From Nostoc spongiaeforme FACHB-130 (lineage in GTDB: Bacteria; Cyanobacteriota; Cyanobacteriia; Cyanobacteriales; Nostocaceae), in assembly GCF_014698475.1 (NCBI RefSeq), contig NZ_JACJTB010000046.1, forward strand, positions 1 through 53,342: a DNA stretch of 53,342 nt, given 5' to 3'. This document shows positions 26,574 to 36,969 of this stretch, in pieces (position 1 is the first letter of the stretch; every line of letters starts with the position of its first letter). The position numbers were made by a program, and so were the translations under genes. The notes beneath the pieces are model-generated. The model was not told the origin of the DNA. It did not search any database and saw only the letters and a program-made list of their open reading frames with translations.

Positions 26574-28988
26574 ATGCAGTCAAATACGATAAAGCCGCAA
26601 TTCCCTGTCAAGCTTGACCGCCCATTTATTTTAGCAGCCCTGATAATCCCTCTGGTTCACATTGGGTTAGGGTACTTGGGTTTATCTATGACATTTGTGG
26701 GTGGCGCATCGGCTTTTTGGCCTTCTTTGGGTGTGTTTGTTGCGGCGATGTTATTGATAGGCTATCGGGTTTGGCCTATCTTATTTGTCAGTGATTTTAT
26801 TGTTAGTTATATTATTTTTTTTAAGCATAATTTACTAATTAGTAGTATTATTCCTGCGGTTAATTTAATTACGCCTTTTGTTGCGACCTTTTTAATTCAG
26901 CGATTTATTAAGCGGCGCTATTTTTTAGAGCGATCGCAAGATGTTTTTAAGTTTATCATTTTAACCATACCCAGCCCCCTCATTAGTTCTGTACTGGCTG
27001 CATTGACGCTTTGTATTAGCGGAATTGCACCTTGGCCAGTATTTGGTAATGTTTTTCGTACTTGGTTAACATCAGACAGCGCAGGTATTTTAATTGTCAC
27101 ACCTTTACTGTTGGCATGGTTGCAACAGTCACCATCACCCAGAAACTTTCATCGTCAACAAATTATCGAACTCGTATTTGTCTTACTGTTAATGATGGCG
27201 GTGGTTCGAGTCGCCTTTTCTGGGGGATACCCCATTGAATATATGATTATCCCGCCGTTGATTTGGACAGCATATCGGTTTGACGCGCGGATCTCGACGG
27301 TGGCTGTACTCATTGTCTGTGCGATCGCAGTTTTTGGTACTGTTAACGGTTTTGGTTCTTTTGCTAAACAACAATCACCCAATGAATCACTGATTCTACT
27401 GCAATCATTCATTTGTGTGATTGCTACCACTACTTTTATCATCTCTGCGGTAACTCATGAAAACCAAAAATCAGCCACAATTCTTCGCCAAGCCAATGAT
27501 GAACTAGAAAAGCGTGTAGCCGAACGCACGGCGGAACTGCAAGAGGCCAAAAATGCTGCGGAAATTGCTAATCAAGCTAAAAGTGAATTTCTCGCTAACA
27601 TGAGTCATGAATTACGCACACCTTTAAATGGCATCCTTGGTTACACTCAAATTCTCCAACGCACTGAAACCCTCACCGCAAAAGGATATAAAGGTATTGA
27701 AATTATCCATCAATGCGGCTTTCATCTCTTAACTTTAATTAATGATGTCCTGGATTTATCGAAAATCGAAGCCCGCAAAATGGAGTTACATCCCATTGAT
27801 TTTCATTTCCCATCATTTCTAGAAGGAGTTGTAGAAATCTGCCGCATTAAAGCTGATCAAAAAGTCATTGCTTTTAATTATCAGCCCGATTCTCAAATTC
27901 CCATTGGTATCCAAGCTGATGAAAAAAGACTGCGGCAAGTATTAATTAATCTTTTAGGCAATGCCATCAAATTTACAGATAAAGGCGGAGTGACATTAAA
28001 AGTAAATGTCATTAATAAAGTAGAACAACAAGAAATAACTAACTACAAAATTCGCTTTCAAGTTGAAGACACAGGTGTAGGAATGACTGCAACACAATTG
28101 CAAAAAATCTTCCTACCCTTTGAACAAGTAGGAGAAATTAAAAAACAGGCTGAAGGTACGGGATTAGGATTAGCAATTAGTCAAAAAATTGTTAATTTAA
28201 TGGGTAGTAGTTTACAAGTTGATAGTCAATTAGGGCAAGGCAGTACTTTCTGGTTTGAAGTTGAAATCCCTGAAGCCAAACAATGGGCGACAAGTTCCAG
28301 GGTGATGCAACAAGGCACTATCACAGGTTATCAAGGCGAAAAACGCACCATTTTATTAGTAGATGATAAGTGGGAAAATCGTTCGGTAATTCTCAATTTA
28401 CTCGAACCCATTGGATTTACTTTAATCGAAGCGAGTAATGGACAAGAAGGAATTGATCAGGCGGTGACATCTTCACCAGATTTAATTATCACTGATTTAA
28501 TGATGCCTGTGATGGATGGCTTTGAATTTATCGAACAAATTAAACAATCACCTCAGTTACAAAATGTTGCCATCATTGCTTCTTCGGCAAGTGTATTTGA
28601 CAATGATCAAAATCGGAGTTTAGATGTTGGTGCAGATGCCTTTTTATCTAAGCCGATTGTTGCTGAGGTTTTATTAGAACTTTTGCGGGTACATCTGAAT
28701 TTAACCTGGATTTATGCACCAACTTCGCTAATTACGACCAAAAGCCCAACTTATGAACAAGCTGATGTGAATGAACTGACTTTACCTGCTATTGATTTCT
28801 TAACTCACTTGTTGGAGTTAGCCAAAGAAGGTAATGTTGATGCTGTGTTGCAAGCAGTCAATAATTTAAAAATCGATGACCCTGTTTATGTTAATTTTGC
28901 TCAACAAGTAATTCAATTAGCAGAGAATTTTCAAATGAAGAAACTCAAAGAGATATTAACTCAATGGATAAATCAAGAGAATAACTAA
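26574..28988 (+). CDS. MASE1-domain hybrid histidine kinase
   Basis: An 804-residue membrane kinase. The first 300 residues are a MASE1 sensor with about eight TM helices (PFILAALIIPLVHIGLGYLG, VWPILFVSDFIVSYIIFF and so on), then a coiled coil (RVAERTAELQEAKNAAEIA), HisKA (His345 in NMSHELRTPLNG), HATPase (NLLGNAIKFTDKG, GTGLGLAIS) and a receiver (Asp641 in LIITDLMMPVMDG). About 75 helical residues follow the receiver. I prefer the ATG at 26574, preceded by GGAG at a spacing of 7, to a TTG at 26529. The ligand of MASE1 is unknown. Confidence 0.92.
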   Translation: MQSNTIKPQFPVKLDRPFILAALIIPLVHIGLGYLGLSMTFVGGASAFWPSLGVFVAAMLLIGYRVWPILFVSDFIVSYIIFFKHNLLISSIIPAVNLITPFVATFLIQRFIKRRYFLERSQDVFKFIILTIPSPLISSVLAALTLCISGIAPWPVFGNVFRTWLTSDSAGILIVTPLLLAWLQQSPSPRNFHRQQIIELVFVLLLMMAVVRVAFSGGYPIEYMIIPPLIWTAYRFDARISTVAVLIVCAIAVFGTVNGFGSFAKQQSPNESLILLQSFICVIATTTFIISAVTHENQKSATILRQANDELEKRVAERTAELQEAKNAAEIANQAKSEFLANMSHELRTPLNGILGYTQILQRTETLTAKGYKGIEIIHQCGFHLLTLINDVLDLSKIEARKMELHPIDFHFPSFLEGVVEICRIKADQKVIAFNYQPDSQIPIGIQADEKRLRQVLINLLGNAIKFTDKGGVTLKVNVINKVEQQEITNYKIRFQVEDTGVGMTATQLQKIFLPFEQVGEIKKQAEGTGLGLAISQKIVNLMGSSLQVDSQLGQGSTFWFEVEIPEAKQWATSSRVMQQGTITGYQGEKRTILLVDDKWENRSVILNLLEPIGFTLIEASNGQEGIDQAVTSSPDLIITDLMMPVMDGFEFIEQIKQSPQLQNVAIIASSASVFDNDQNRSLDVGADAFLSKPIVAEVLLELLRVHLNLTWIYAPTSLITTKSPTYEQADVNELTLPAIDFLTHLLELAKEGNVDAVLQAVNNLKIDDPVYVNFAQQVIQLAENFQMKKLKEILTQWINQENN

Positions 28989-29214
28989 ATATTTGCCATA
29001 ATAAGCTGATTGGATTTTTGAGAAAAATATAAGATACATCAAAAATCTTGTTATCCAAGTTTTAAGTAATTAATTCAGATATTTCATAATTTCTGTCTTA
29101 TACTATAGCAATCCTCAATAATTTCCAGATATCTCTCTCGCTCATTACTTTTTTATTATCTCAAATAGGATTGCTATCTAGTGTTAATGCCTAATAAAAA
29201 ACATATTTTAAACA

Positions 29215-30474
29215 ATGCCAAATTCAGAATTTATTTTAATTGTTGATGATAATCCAACTAATTTGTCGGTATTATCACAAGCCCTAAAAAGTGCAGGTTT
29301 TGCGGTTAGAGTTGCGGAAGATGGAGAAAGTGCGATTGAATTAGTGCAGCATAAACCACCTGCATTAATTTTATTAGATGTGCAGATGCCAGGAATTGAT
29401 GGGTTTGAAACTTGTCAGAAACTCAAAGCTGTTCCGTTAACGCAAAACATCCCAATTATTTTTATGACAGCCTTGGCGGATACGGAAAATAAGGTAAAAG
29501 GATTTTCTTTAGGTGCAGTTGATTATATTCCTAAACCTTTTGAACAAGCAGAAGTAATTGCGAGAGTACGAATGCACTTGCAACTCAAGCAATTGACAGA
29601 TAATTTGGAACAACGTGTGATAGAGAGAACCGCAGCACTCAAACAAGCACAAGTACAACTAGTACAGCAAGAAAAACTATCTATGCTTGGTCAGTTGGTA
29701 GCAGGTGTAGCCCATGAAATGAATAATCCTATTAGCTGCATTGTGAGTAATTTACCTCCCGCCCAAGAGTATGTTGCTGAACTTGCCAAAATCCTGGAAT
29801 TATGTCAACAAAATTATGAGCAATTACCAGCAGTAATTCAAAATACGATCGCAAATACAGATTTAGAATTTCTCTTAGAAGATTTACCAAAACTCCTTAA
29901 TTCTATGGAGGTTAGCACGGTGAGAATTCAAGATATTTCCGTATCACTCCGAAATTTTGCCCGCGCTGACACATCAACAAAGGTTAAGTTTGATATCCAT
30001 CAAGGAATTGATAGTACATTATTAATTCTGAGCCATCGCCTGAAAAGTATTGGGGCGCGACCGGAAATTCAAATTATCAAACAATACGATACTTTACCAA
30101 AAATTGAGTGTTATCCAGGGCAACTTAATCAAGTATTTATGAATATTTTAGCTAATGCCATTGATGCTGTAGAAGATGTTTGGCAAGCAAAACAGCAAGT
30201 CGATAATTCTTTGACAATCAAAATTTGTACAGAAATACTCACCCCAGAATCTATCAAGATTCGGATTTCTGATAATGGTATTGGGATGACAGAAGAAGTT
30301 CAACAACATATATTTGATAGTTTATTCACCACAAAAGCTGTTGGTAAAGGTACAGGATTGGGACTAGCGATCGCTCATCAAATTATAGTCGAAAAACATG
30401 GTGGAGCAATTGAAGTTCATTCTACCCCCAATCAAGGAACTGAATTTATCATCATCTTGCCTGTAGAAGACTAG
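29215..30474 (+). CDS. response regulator-histidine kinase
   Basis: A 419-residue protein: receiver (Asp55 in LILLDVQMPGIDG; Lys in YIPKPFEQ), short coiled coil (ERTAALKQAQVQLVQQEK), HisKA (His167 in GQLVAGVAHEMNNP) and HATPase ([36 protein letters not shown]). The kinase core closely resembles that of the gene at 34549, so they may share ancestry. It follows the MASE1 kinase on the same strand by 226 bp and could accept phosphate from it. Confidence 0.9.
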   Translation: MPNSEFILIVDDNPTNLSVLSQALKSAGFAVRVAEDGESAIELVQHKPPALILLDVQMPGIDGFETCQKLKAVPLTQNIPIIFMTALADTENKVKGFSLGAVDYIPKPFEQAEVIARVRMHLQLKQLTDNLEQRVIERTAALKQAQVQLVQQEKLSMLGQLVAGVAHEMNNPISCIVSNLPPAQEYVAELAKILELCQQNYEQLPAVIQNTIANTDLEFLLEDLPKLLNSMEVSTVRIQDISVSLRNFARADTSTKVKFDIHQGIDSTLLILSHRLKSIGARPEIQIIKQYDTLPKIECYPGQLNQVFMNILANAIDAVEDVWQAKQQVDNSLTIKICTEILTPESIKIRISDNGIGMTEEVQQHIFDSLFTTKAVGKGTGLGLAIAHQIIVEKHGGAIEVHSTPNQGTEFIIILPVED

Positions 30475-30745
30475 TTATGAGAGATTATAGACTAAGCTAA
30501 TTTAGCACAATTAAGATATTTTGCTACCCCAAAAATAACTCTTTTTTATGTCTTTTTTGTCATGTAATTTATGTCTTTTTAAATTTACATTTTTAGTTAA
30601 AATTATTAGCTAAAATCTTAAAAAACCTATATCTTATTAGTTATTCCAATTATTAAAAATCAAGCGCCAAAGACAAAACTACTGATTTGCATAGACAACA
30701 TCCAGCAAACAAGACTTAATTTCTCCAAACCAAGGATTTTATAAC

Positions 30746-31222
30746 ATGATGTTAAATTCTCGTTCTGCTGGAATTTTTTGGCAAGCAGGTCTATTTTTCA
30801 CAGGATTAATTAGCTGCTTAACCTGTATATCTAGCCCTGCATCAGCACAAACCGCAATAGAAAGTCCCATCAGCGATTTTTCCTCTGGCGACCCCGGTTC
30901 CTTTGCTGGCGCAGTAGTATATGTTACTCCTGGTGCCTATTTATCTACTGCTGCTGCTCAAATAAATCCACCCATAGGAACATTTTTTAGAGGAATTAAT
31001 GGTAGTTTCACAGTTACAGGTGTGTCATATATAGATCCAATCACTCATATTTCCACACCAAGCGTTACACTCCACACAGGAGGATTATTTGCCCTACCTT
31101 ATACAACACCAGAAGGTTCTATTCGAGGAGCCATAGTCGAAAGGCTCAGGTATGGTAATTTAACACTGGATGAATTTGCAGCAATTGTCAGGGCGGCTGT
31201 AGGTAATGATGGTTTAGATTAG
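30746..31222 (+). CDS. secreted hypothetical protein
   Basis: A 158-residue protein with a clear signal peptide (FWQAGLFFTGLISCLTCIS, probable cleavage after ASA in SSPASAQTA). The mature part is small, polar and lacks cysteines. I do not recognise a domain. It is probably periplasmic or extracellular and stands alone, 270 bp after the kinase gene. Confidence 0.7.
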   Translation: MMLNSRSAGIFWQAGLFFTGLISCLTCISSPASAQTAIESPISDFSSGDPGSFAGAVVYVTPGAYLSTAAAQINPPIGTFFRGINGSFTVTGVSYIDPITHISTPSVTLHTGGLFALPYTTPEGSIRGAIVERLRYGNLTLDEFAAIVRAAVGNDGLD

Positions 31223-31332
31223 TGAACAACAATCAGCCCTTGCGATTACTTCGCTTTGCTCATAATGACATAAAATTGTAGCCTGAGTGTAAATTCTGGC
31301 AATAATTTAGACTTGATATTATCAGGTGAAAA

Positions 31333-31365
31333 AGATACCCGACTTCTTCGAGAAGTCGGGTATCT
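31333..31365. repeat. ACCCGACTTCT hairpin
   Basis: A perfect 15-bp inverted repeat with a 3-base loop. It belongs to the CCCCGACTTCTT palindrome family that also appears at 41239-41267 and as half-copies near 47405 and 52322. It lies between a secreted-protein gene and tlyA and could terminate transcription, though no clear T run follows. Confidence 0.8.
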
Positions 31366-31403
31366 AAACTATTCGATTTTTCATAAAGGAGAATTGATAT
31401 TAA

Positions 31404-32222
31404 TTGGTTAAACAAAGACTGGATACATTATTAGTAGAGTTAAATTTATGTGCTTCTCGTGCTTTAGCACAAAGACTCATTCAAGCGGGGGAAGTGACTG
31501 TTAATCAGCAGATAATTGATAAACCAGGGACAGAAGTAGATATAGCAGCGCAAATCAAAGTGAAAGAGCGATCGCGCTTTGTGTCTCGTGGTGGCGATAA
31601 ACTAGCAAAAGCCTTGGAATTATTTGCGATTTCTACCGATGGAAGAATTTGTTTAGATGGGGGAATTTCTACAGGCGGCTTTACTGACTGTCTGCTGCAA
31701 GCTGGAGCCAGCTTAGTTTATGGTATTGATGTTGGTTATGGCCAAGTTGATTGGCGCTTACGAAATGATGCGCGGGTGATTTTGCGAGAACGGACAAATC
31801 TACGCCAATTACAGCCCCAACAATTATACGCTGGAGGCGATCGCATTCCCGATTTGGCGGTGGTAGATGTATCGTTTATTTCCTTAACCAAGATTTTGCC
31901 TGCACTGTGGCAATTAACTAAAGCCCCCCGTGAGGCGATTTTATTAGTCAAACCACAATTTGAGGTGGGAAAATCTCGTGTTGGCAAAAAAGGTGTAGTA
32001 CGTGATTCTGACGACCAAGCTGATGCGATTTTTCAGGTATTACAAGCCGCAGATCAATTAGGCTGGAAATACAAAGGCTTAACTTGGTCGCCCATTACAG
32101 GCCCGGCTGGGAATGTGGAATATCTTTTATGGTTAGGGATGGAAAGTGAAACACCACCGCCAAATTTAGAGCTAATTAAACAACTGACGAAATCAGCAAT
32201 GGCTAATTTACGGGATAATTAA
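31404..32222 (+). CDS. tlyA: TlyA-family rRNA 2'-O-methyltransferase / hemolysin-like protein
   Basis: A 272-residue protein with an N-terminal S4 RNA-binding domain (QRLDTLLVELNLCASRALAQR) and an FtsJ-like methyltransferase domain (VSRGGDKLAKALE, CLDGGISTGGFTDCLLQAGA for SAM binding). TlyA methylates ribosomal RNA riboses in species where it has been studied. The start is TTG at 31404, supported by AAAGGAG upstream at 31385-31391; no ATG is available near it. Its stop overlaps that of the convergent cp12 gene by 4 bp. Confidence 0.88.
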   Translation: MVKQRLDTLLVELNLCASRALAQRLIQAGEVTVNQQIIDKPGTEVDIAAQIKVKERSRFVSRGGDKLAKALELFAISTDGRICLDGGISTGGFTDCLLQAGASLVYGIDVGYGQVDWRLRNDARVILRERTNLRQLQPQQLYAGGDRIPDLAVVDVSFISLTKILPALWQLTKAPREAILLVKPQFEVGKSRVGKKGVVRDSDDQADAIFQVLQAADQLGWKYKGLTWSPITGPAGNVEYLLWLGMESETPPPNLELIKQLTKSAMANLRDN

Positions 32223-32497
32223 ACATCGTACATGAGACATTCTAAAGCGTCTGGATGGGTATCACAGAAGCTTTCTAGAGAAGTTTTACGGTGTTTTGCT
32301 TGTTGTTGATGAGCTTTTTCTGCTTGTAATTCTTCAACGATATCCCAAGCTACAGCACAGTTAGGAGAGCCATCGCCATTCATTTCACAAGTTGAACGAG
32401 CTTCGGAGATTGCTTCTAAAATTGCTTGCTCGATGGTTTTAGAGACATTTTGCTCAGATTGCTGTACGGTATCGAATCTGTCGTAGGTTGCTGTCAT
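32219..32497 (-). CDS. cp12: CP12, redox regulator of the Calvin cycle
   Basis: A 92-residue CP12. It has the core AWDIVEELQAEKAHQQQ, the N-terminal cysteine pair (CEMNGDGSPNC) and the C-terminal pair (FCDTHPDALECLMYD). Oxidised CP12 bridges GAPDH and phosphoribulokinase into an inactive complex in the dark. I start at MTATYDRF (32497); the frame is open further upstream, but those 28 residues are not CP12-like. Confidence 0.95.
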   Translation of the reverse strand: MTATYDRFDTVQQSEQNVSKTIEQAILEAISEARSTCEMNGDGSPNCAVAWDIVEELQAEKAHQQQAKHRKTSLESFCDTHPDALECLMYDV

Positions 32498-33000
32498 GAT
32501 AAATCTACCTTTGTTTACTGAGATAGAGTGTGCGCTGCTGAGAAATACAGGAGCCAATACTTTCAGTTTAGATAAGCTCAAAAAAGATTGCTGTGGTGAA
32601 CACCCTCTTTTAATAAACTAAATTGATTGGGTTTTCCCTCTTGTCATTTTTGATGCAAAAAGGTAAAAAGCCTGAAGAATTCAGGAGTCAGAATTAATTT
32701 GTGGGAGAAAAATACCCGCCACTGATAGTACAATACAGTTCAGTTAAGGCAACAACTTAGACTGGTGTAAGTTGGGTGGAAGAACAGAACCCAACATTCA
32801 CACATACTTTGTTGGGTTACGCTATCGCTACACCCAACCTACTATTCTCTTAACTGACTCCTGACTCCTGAATTCTGAATTCTTCCCTTCTTAATGGTGC
32901 ATTGTAAATTAGGAATTTAGCGCAATTATCAGCAGAATTTGATACAAGTTGATGAAGGCTGATGAACAGCAACAATTAGAGAAATATTTCTTATAAATTC
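32498..33000. other. intergenic region with dispersed repeats
   Basis: This is upstream of cp12 and downstream of the GTPase gene, so the cp12 promoter is here. Positions 32753-32820 are the second copy, in opposite orientation, of the 69-bp element at 25887-25955; they contain GTTGGGTGGA and TTTGTTGGGTTAC and extend to CACCCAACCTAC at 32842. CTGACTCCTGA and GAATTCTGAATTCTT heptamer-like repeats follow. No gene. Confidence 0.6.
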
Positions 33001-34353
33001 TCAATACTTTAAACCTAATTCTTGTTGCAACCGATACAGAATTGTATTTTGGTCAACTTGCGAAAGGATTTCTTGAATTACGGTACTCGCGCCTAATTGT
33101 CCCCAAGTGCAGCCTTTTTCGAGATAAATTTGGGCGGCTTTACCAACAGCATAAGCACCATAACCAGCAATTCCCGCTTGAGCGATCGCACTGCCAGCAA
33201 AACTAGTAATATTGACTGGATTATCACCACTAGCGATCGCCGCAGTACTTTTACCTAATCCTAATACAAAACTACTGCCTAATTCTCCTAACAATAAACC
33301 GCCAGAACTCATTAAAATCGTTTTGAGAATTTTCCCCGCTTCATAGCTAGTCATAGGTAAACCATACAACCTTGCCAAAGCCCGAATTAAAGCTAAATCA
33401 GCCACAGTTCCGCCGAGAATATCTAAAACTGCGATCGGATTTAAAGCTACAGCTAACGCTTTATATTTAGTAAATTGCCAGATAATTTCTTCTGCTTCTT
33501 TTTCGCGTAAATCTAGAGTTTTTTGAGCAATAGTCGCTTCGGCTTCCCTGGCTTGAATGAGTGCATTTAACGCCAGCAATGACCTACCTTCACGATTGAG
33601 AATCTTAAGTAATATTTGCTGGAGTTCGGTAATTTCTGGTGGTAGAGTTTCCCATTCATAACTCACACGTCCATCTGGCCATTCTACCCGTACTTCCATT
33701 GGTGCAGGTTCCGCCGCCACCATGACAATTTCATCAGGTAACAAAGGCGGCGCTTGGGGATTTCCTGCGCCCAGTTGTTGTAAATTGCGATAAATTGCGC
33801 CTCTGTCTGTATCTGGGTAAAGGTCAATTTTGTTAAACACCAAAATCAACGGTTTTTGCGCCTGACGTAAATCTAGTAACGCTTGATATTCTGTCCGTGT
33901 AATATCACCAGAAACAACAAATAAAATTAAATCTGCTTGACGCGCCACTTCCCGCGCCATTTTCGCCCGTGCTTCCCCCGCAATTTCATCTAACCCTGGT
34001 GTATCAATTAATTCAACAATAATTTTACCGCCTGGTGGTTGCCATCTCACAGACCTCGGCCATTGAGTCACCCCGTTTAAAGGCCCAGTTTGCAGAATCT
34101 TCTCTCCCAGCAAAGCATTTAAGACTGCGGATTTTCCCCGACTCACCAAACCAAACACCGCAATTTTAATTAAATTCGCCTCTAGTTTACTGAGTGTGGC
34201 ATTTAAAGCGTCTAATTCTGGCTTGACCAAACCTGCCAATTGTGGGTTAGATGATAACTGCCCTGACTTACGAAGATATCCATACCAAGATAACGCTTGT
34301 CGGAGACTAGCACGGGCGCGGTTTAAATGAGTTTCTTCCAGGTTATTACGCAC
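33001..34353 (-). CDS. dynamin/Era-like GTPase with C-terminal DUF697-like membrane domain
   Basis: A 450-residue protein. G1 is GLVSRGKSAVLNAL, G3 is DTPGLDE and G4 is NKIDLY, so the GTPase fold (about 60-260) looks active. A coiled segment follows (EAEATIAQKTLDLREKEAEE) and then a hydrophobic DUF697-like region (YKALAVALNPIAVLDILGG, SSGGLLLGELGSSFVLGLG). Cyanobacteria carry several such membrane-associated GTPases of unknown role. It is a single gene. Confidence 0.85.
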   Translation of the reverse strand: MRNNLEETHLNRARASLRQALSWYGYLRKSGQLSSNPQLAGLVKPELDALNATLSKLEANLIKIAVFGLVSRGKSAVLNALLGEKILQTGPLNGVTQWPRSVRWQPPGGKIIVELIDTPGLDEIAGEARAKMAREVARQADLILFVVSGDITRTEYQALLDLRQAQKPLILVFNKIDLYPDTDRGAIYRNLQQLGAGNPQAPPLLPDEIVMVAAEPAPMEVRVEWPDGRVSYEWETLPPEITELQQILLKILNREGRSLLALNALIQAREAEATIAQKTLDLREKEAEEIIWQFTKYKALAVALNPIAVLDILGGTVADLALIRALARLYGLPMTSYEAGKILKTILMSSGGLLLGELGSSFVLGLGKSTAAIASGDNPVNITSFAGSAIAQAGIAGYGAYAVGKAAQIYLEKGCTWGQLGASTVIQEILSQVDQNTILYRLQQELGLKY

Positions 34354-34548
34354 GGAGTTTGTTTGACTTAAGGGTGAAAATAATGTGCTGCTTTACAAAG
34401 AATTGATATTTCAGTTCTCTTTCATAGATATACATTAACGTATGAATTTTCAGTAAAAATTGTATAAATACCAAAATTTCAAGCCAGAAGCAGGGGAAAT
34501 ATAAACTCCACCCAATTGTAAATGTAGTTTTGGTAAAAAGGTTTTGTC

Positions 34549-36306
34549 ATGTACAACCTCAATCAATTCACACTCAGAAATATGTCTGAATGTGGTTTAG
34601 CATTACGCCAGCTAGGGCAGAATGTGACAACAATGGAAGAAGCTGGTAGAGCCATTATTAACTATTTATATAAAAGCTTAGTTGATGACAAAACCCAAAA
34701 TCAATCTTGCGCTTTGATTAGATTATTCAAAACACATTCCTATGGTGATTTGACTCCAAAACTACAAGCATCTGCTCGTGAATTGTTGGGTGATGGTGAG
34801 ATTTTACCTGATTTGAAGTGTTTAACTTTGTTGGCAACGGTTGGTGAGCAGCCAGAATGGAATTCTCGTTATGAATCCCGTGGACACCAAGCAATTCCCT
34901 TGGCGAATGAAAATGCGATCGCAAATATTCCAATGGTTTCACAACTGATTCACCAACTAGGACTCGATCCAGGTACAGTCATCAAGCCTGATCCGTCGTT
35001 GATGGTTGATATAGAACAGCAGATGTACAACGTCTTTCACATTCCTGATGCGCTCGGTAGTCCTTATATTCCCGCACAACATGAATTTGTGATTCCCTTC
35101 AACATTAAATCAGTGGCGGGCTTTGGTGGAATTTTGCCTTCAGGAAATATGTTTGTGGTGATGATGTTTCTAAAAGTGGCAATTTCCAGTGCAACTGTAG
35201 ATTTGCTGCGTCCCTTAGCATTAAGTGTGAAAACTGCACTACTACCCTTTGATGATGGTAAAACCTTTGTAGATTCCTTACCAGTCATCTCTGTGGGCGA
35301 TCGCAAAATTGAACAGTTAAATTCTCAAATTGCCACCCTCACACAGTTATTAGATGTTTCTGAGCAAGTTACATTCATTCAGTCAGACCGCCTGGAACAA
35401 GCAATTACAGACTTACAACAAGCCCTCACTCAACTGCAAACAACCCAAACTCAAATAGTTCAAAGCGAAAAAATGTCAGCATTGGGGCAGATGGTAGCCG
35501 GAATTGCCCATGAAATCAACAACCCAGTAAATTTTATTCATGGTAATCTCAGCCACCTTGATAGCTACATCCAAGATTTGGTGAACTTATTCCAAGACTA
35601 TCAAACAGAATATCCCGACCCACCCGCTAACTTGCAAGCCAAACTCCAAGCAGCAGATTTACCTTTCCTCATCCAAGATTTAACCAGTATTCTCCAGTCA
35701 ATGCAGGTGGGAACTGAACGAATTCGCCAGATTGTGCTGTCTCTACGCAATTTTTCTCGTTTGGATGAAGCAGAAATCAAAGAAGTAGAGATTCACGAAG
35801 GTCTTGATAGTACTTTGGTACTGTTAAGCCATCGTCTTAAAGCCCAAGGCAAACATCCGGAAATTCAGGTAATTAAGGACTATGGTATTGTGCCTTTAGT
35901 TGAGTGCCACGCTGGACAACTGAATCAAGTGTTTATGAATATTTTGGCAAACGCTATTGATGCCCTAGAAGAATCTAATAGAGGGCGATGTTTGTCAGAA
36001 ATTCAGCAACACCCGAACCAAATTACCATTCGCACTTCTATGATTGATGCTAAATGGGTGCAAGTTGCGATCGCTGATAATGGAGTTGGGATTGCTGAAT
36101 GTATTCGCGCTAAACTCTTCGACCCTTTTTTCACTACCAAACCTGTGGGTAAAGGTACAGGATTAGGTTTATCAATTAGCTATCAAATAATCACAGAAAA
36201 ACTCGGTGGCAAAATTGTATGTCATTCCACCATCGGACGGGGAACCGAATTTATCATCCAAATTCCTGTACGAACAGAGGAGTCAGAAATCAGAAGTCGG
36301 GTGTAG
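34549..36306 (+). CDS. sensor histidine kinase with uncharacterised N-terminal sensor
   Basis: A 585-residue protein. Residues 1-245 form a soluble sensor region that I do not recognise as PAS or GAF. A coiled coil follows ([21 protein letters not shown]), then HisKA (His321 in [17 protein letters not shown]) and HATPase ([34 protein letters not shown]). The core is close to that of the kinase at 29215. No receiver gene is adjacent. Confidence 0.88.
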   Translation: MYNLNQFTLRNMSECGLALRQLGQNVTTMEEAGRAIINYLYKSLVDDKTQNQSCALIRLFKTHSYGDLTPKLQASARELLGDGEILPDLKCLTLLATVGEQPEWNSRYESRGHQAIPLANENAIANIPMVSQLIHQLGLDPGTVIKPDPSLMVDIEQQMYNVFHIPDALGSPYIPAQHEFVIPFNIKSVAGFGGILPSGNMFVVMMFLKVAISSATVDLLRPLALSVKTALLPFDDGKTFVDSLPVISVGDRKIEQLNSQIATLTQLLDVSEQVTFIQSDRLEQAITDLQQALTQLQTTQTQIVQSEKMSALGQMVAGIAHEINNPVNFIHGNLSHLDSYIQDLVNLFQDYQTEYPDPPANLQAKLQAADLPFLIQDLTSILQSMQVGTERIRQIVLSLRNFSRLDEAEIKEVEIHEGLDSTLVLLSHRLKAQGKHPEIQVIKDYGIVPLVECHAGQLNQVFMNILANAIDALEESNRGRCLSEIQQHPNQITIRTSMIDAKWVQVAIADNGVGIAECIRAKLFDPFFTTKPVGKGTGLGLSISYQIITEKLGGKIVCHSTIGRGTEFIIQIPVRTEESEIRSRV

Positions 36307-36419
36307 GAATGGTTGTACTATTGTTTCACAAATCCTCAATGATTAATCAATATCTCCCCCTTGTCTCCCTTATCTCCCTTCCCCCCCTTGTTCATATATC
36401 AAAATAAATCTCATCATTT

Positions 36420-36869
36420 TTATTCTCTAGCAATCACAATATCGTTAGATTTAATCACCGCATAGGCTTCCTCTCCCGCAACAATACCCAACTCTTCAGC
36501 AGATGTTCTAGTAATCATTGAGGTTAGCTCTACTTTGTGAACAATTTCTAATGTCACCTCACAATTAACAGCCCCAATGACAACTTTTTTCACCACACCC
36601 TTGAGAATATTACGGGAGCTAACTTTTAAAGCCTTCTTAGAACTACCAATTTCTCCAGTAGGTATTTCCGAATTTTCCTGACTTACCTGTGTAGTTGTTT
36701 GTGTAGTTGGTATTGAGGCTTGTGATGCTTGGTGTTTATTCAGACCACGCACAAGTTCCCGCAGAATCTCGGTTTTCGTGCGTTGAGAGTCCTGGCAAAA
36801 CTCTTCCAGAATTTTCCGTTCCTCTTCCGATGTTTGAAATGTGATCCATCCTTGTTCTTTTCTTGGCAT
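36420..36869 (-). CDS. ribbon-helix-helix-Mop (TOBE) fusion, candidate molybdate-responsive regulator
   Basis: A 149-residue protein. Residues 1-45 resemble a CopG/ribbon-helix-helix DNA-binding domain (GWITFQTSEEERKILEEF, TKTEILRELVRGL). Residues 80-149 are a molbindin/TOBE domain (SSRNILKGVVKKVVIGAVNC, RTSAEELGIVAGEEAYAVIK) that binds molybdate or tungstate. A polar linker joins them. It is divergent from modA with only 100 bp between the starts, so it probably regulates modA and itself in place of ModE, which cyanobacteria usually lack. Confidence 0.82.
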   Translation of the reverse strand: MPRKEQGWITFQTSEEERKILEEFCQDSQRTKTEILRELVRGLNKHQASQASIPTTQTTTQVSQENSEIPTGEIGSSKKALKVSSRNILKGVVKKVVIGAVNCEVTLEIVHKVELTSMITRTSAEELGIVAGEEAYAVIKSNDIVIARE

Positions 36870-36873
36870 AATG

Positions 36874-36928
36874 TTACCAATTCAGTTGGTAAAGACTGGA
36901 ATGACGCTCGGTATGATCCTACCAAGCG
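36874..36928. promoter_or_regulatory. paired inverted repeats between the RHH-Mop gene and modA
   Basis: Two dyads sit in the 100-bp divergent gap. One is TTACCAA-5-TTGGTAA (36874-36892). The other is CGCTCGGTA-6-TACCAAGCG (36905-36928, one G-T type mismatch). Both are built on the same TTGGTA/TACCAA half-site, so there are four half-sites in 55 bp. This suits a dimeric RHH regulator that binds cooperatively. Inferred operator. Confidence 0.6.
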
Positions 36929-36969
36929 CCATTAAATTGCAGAAGAATCTATTGCTACACCATTTTTCT

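Noticed and set aside
36841-36969. Longer modA start at 36841
   Set aside because: It would overlap the divergent RHH-Mop gene, run through the operator dyads, and hide the signal peptide.
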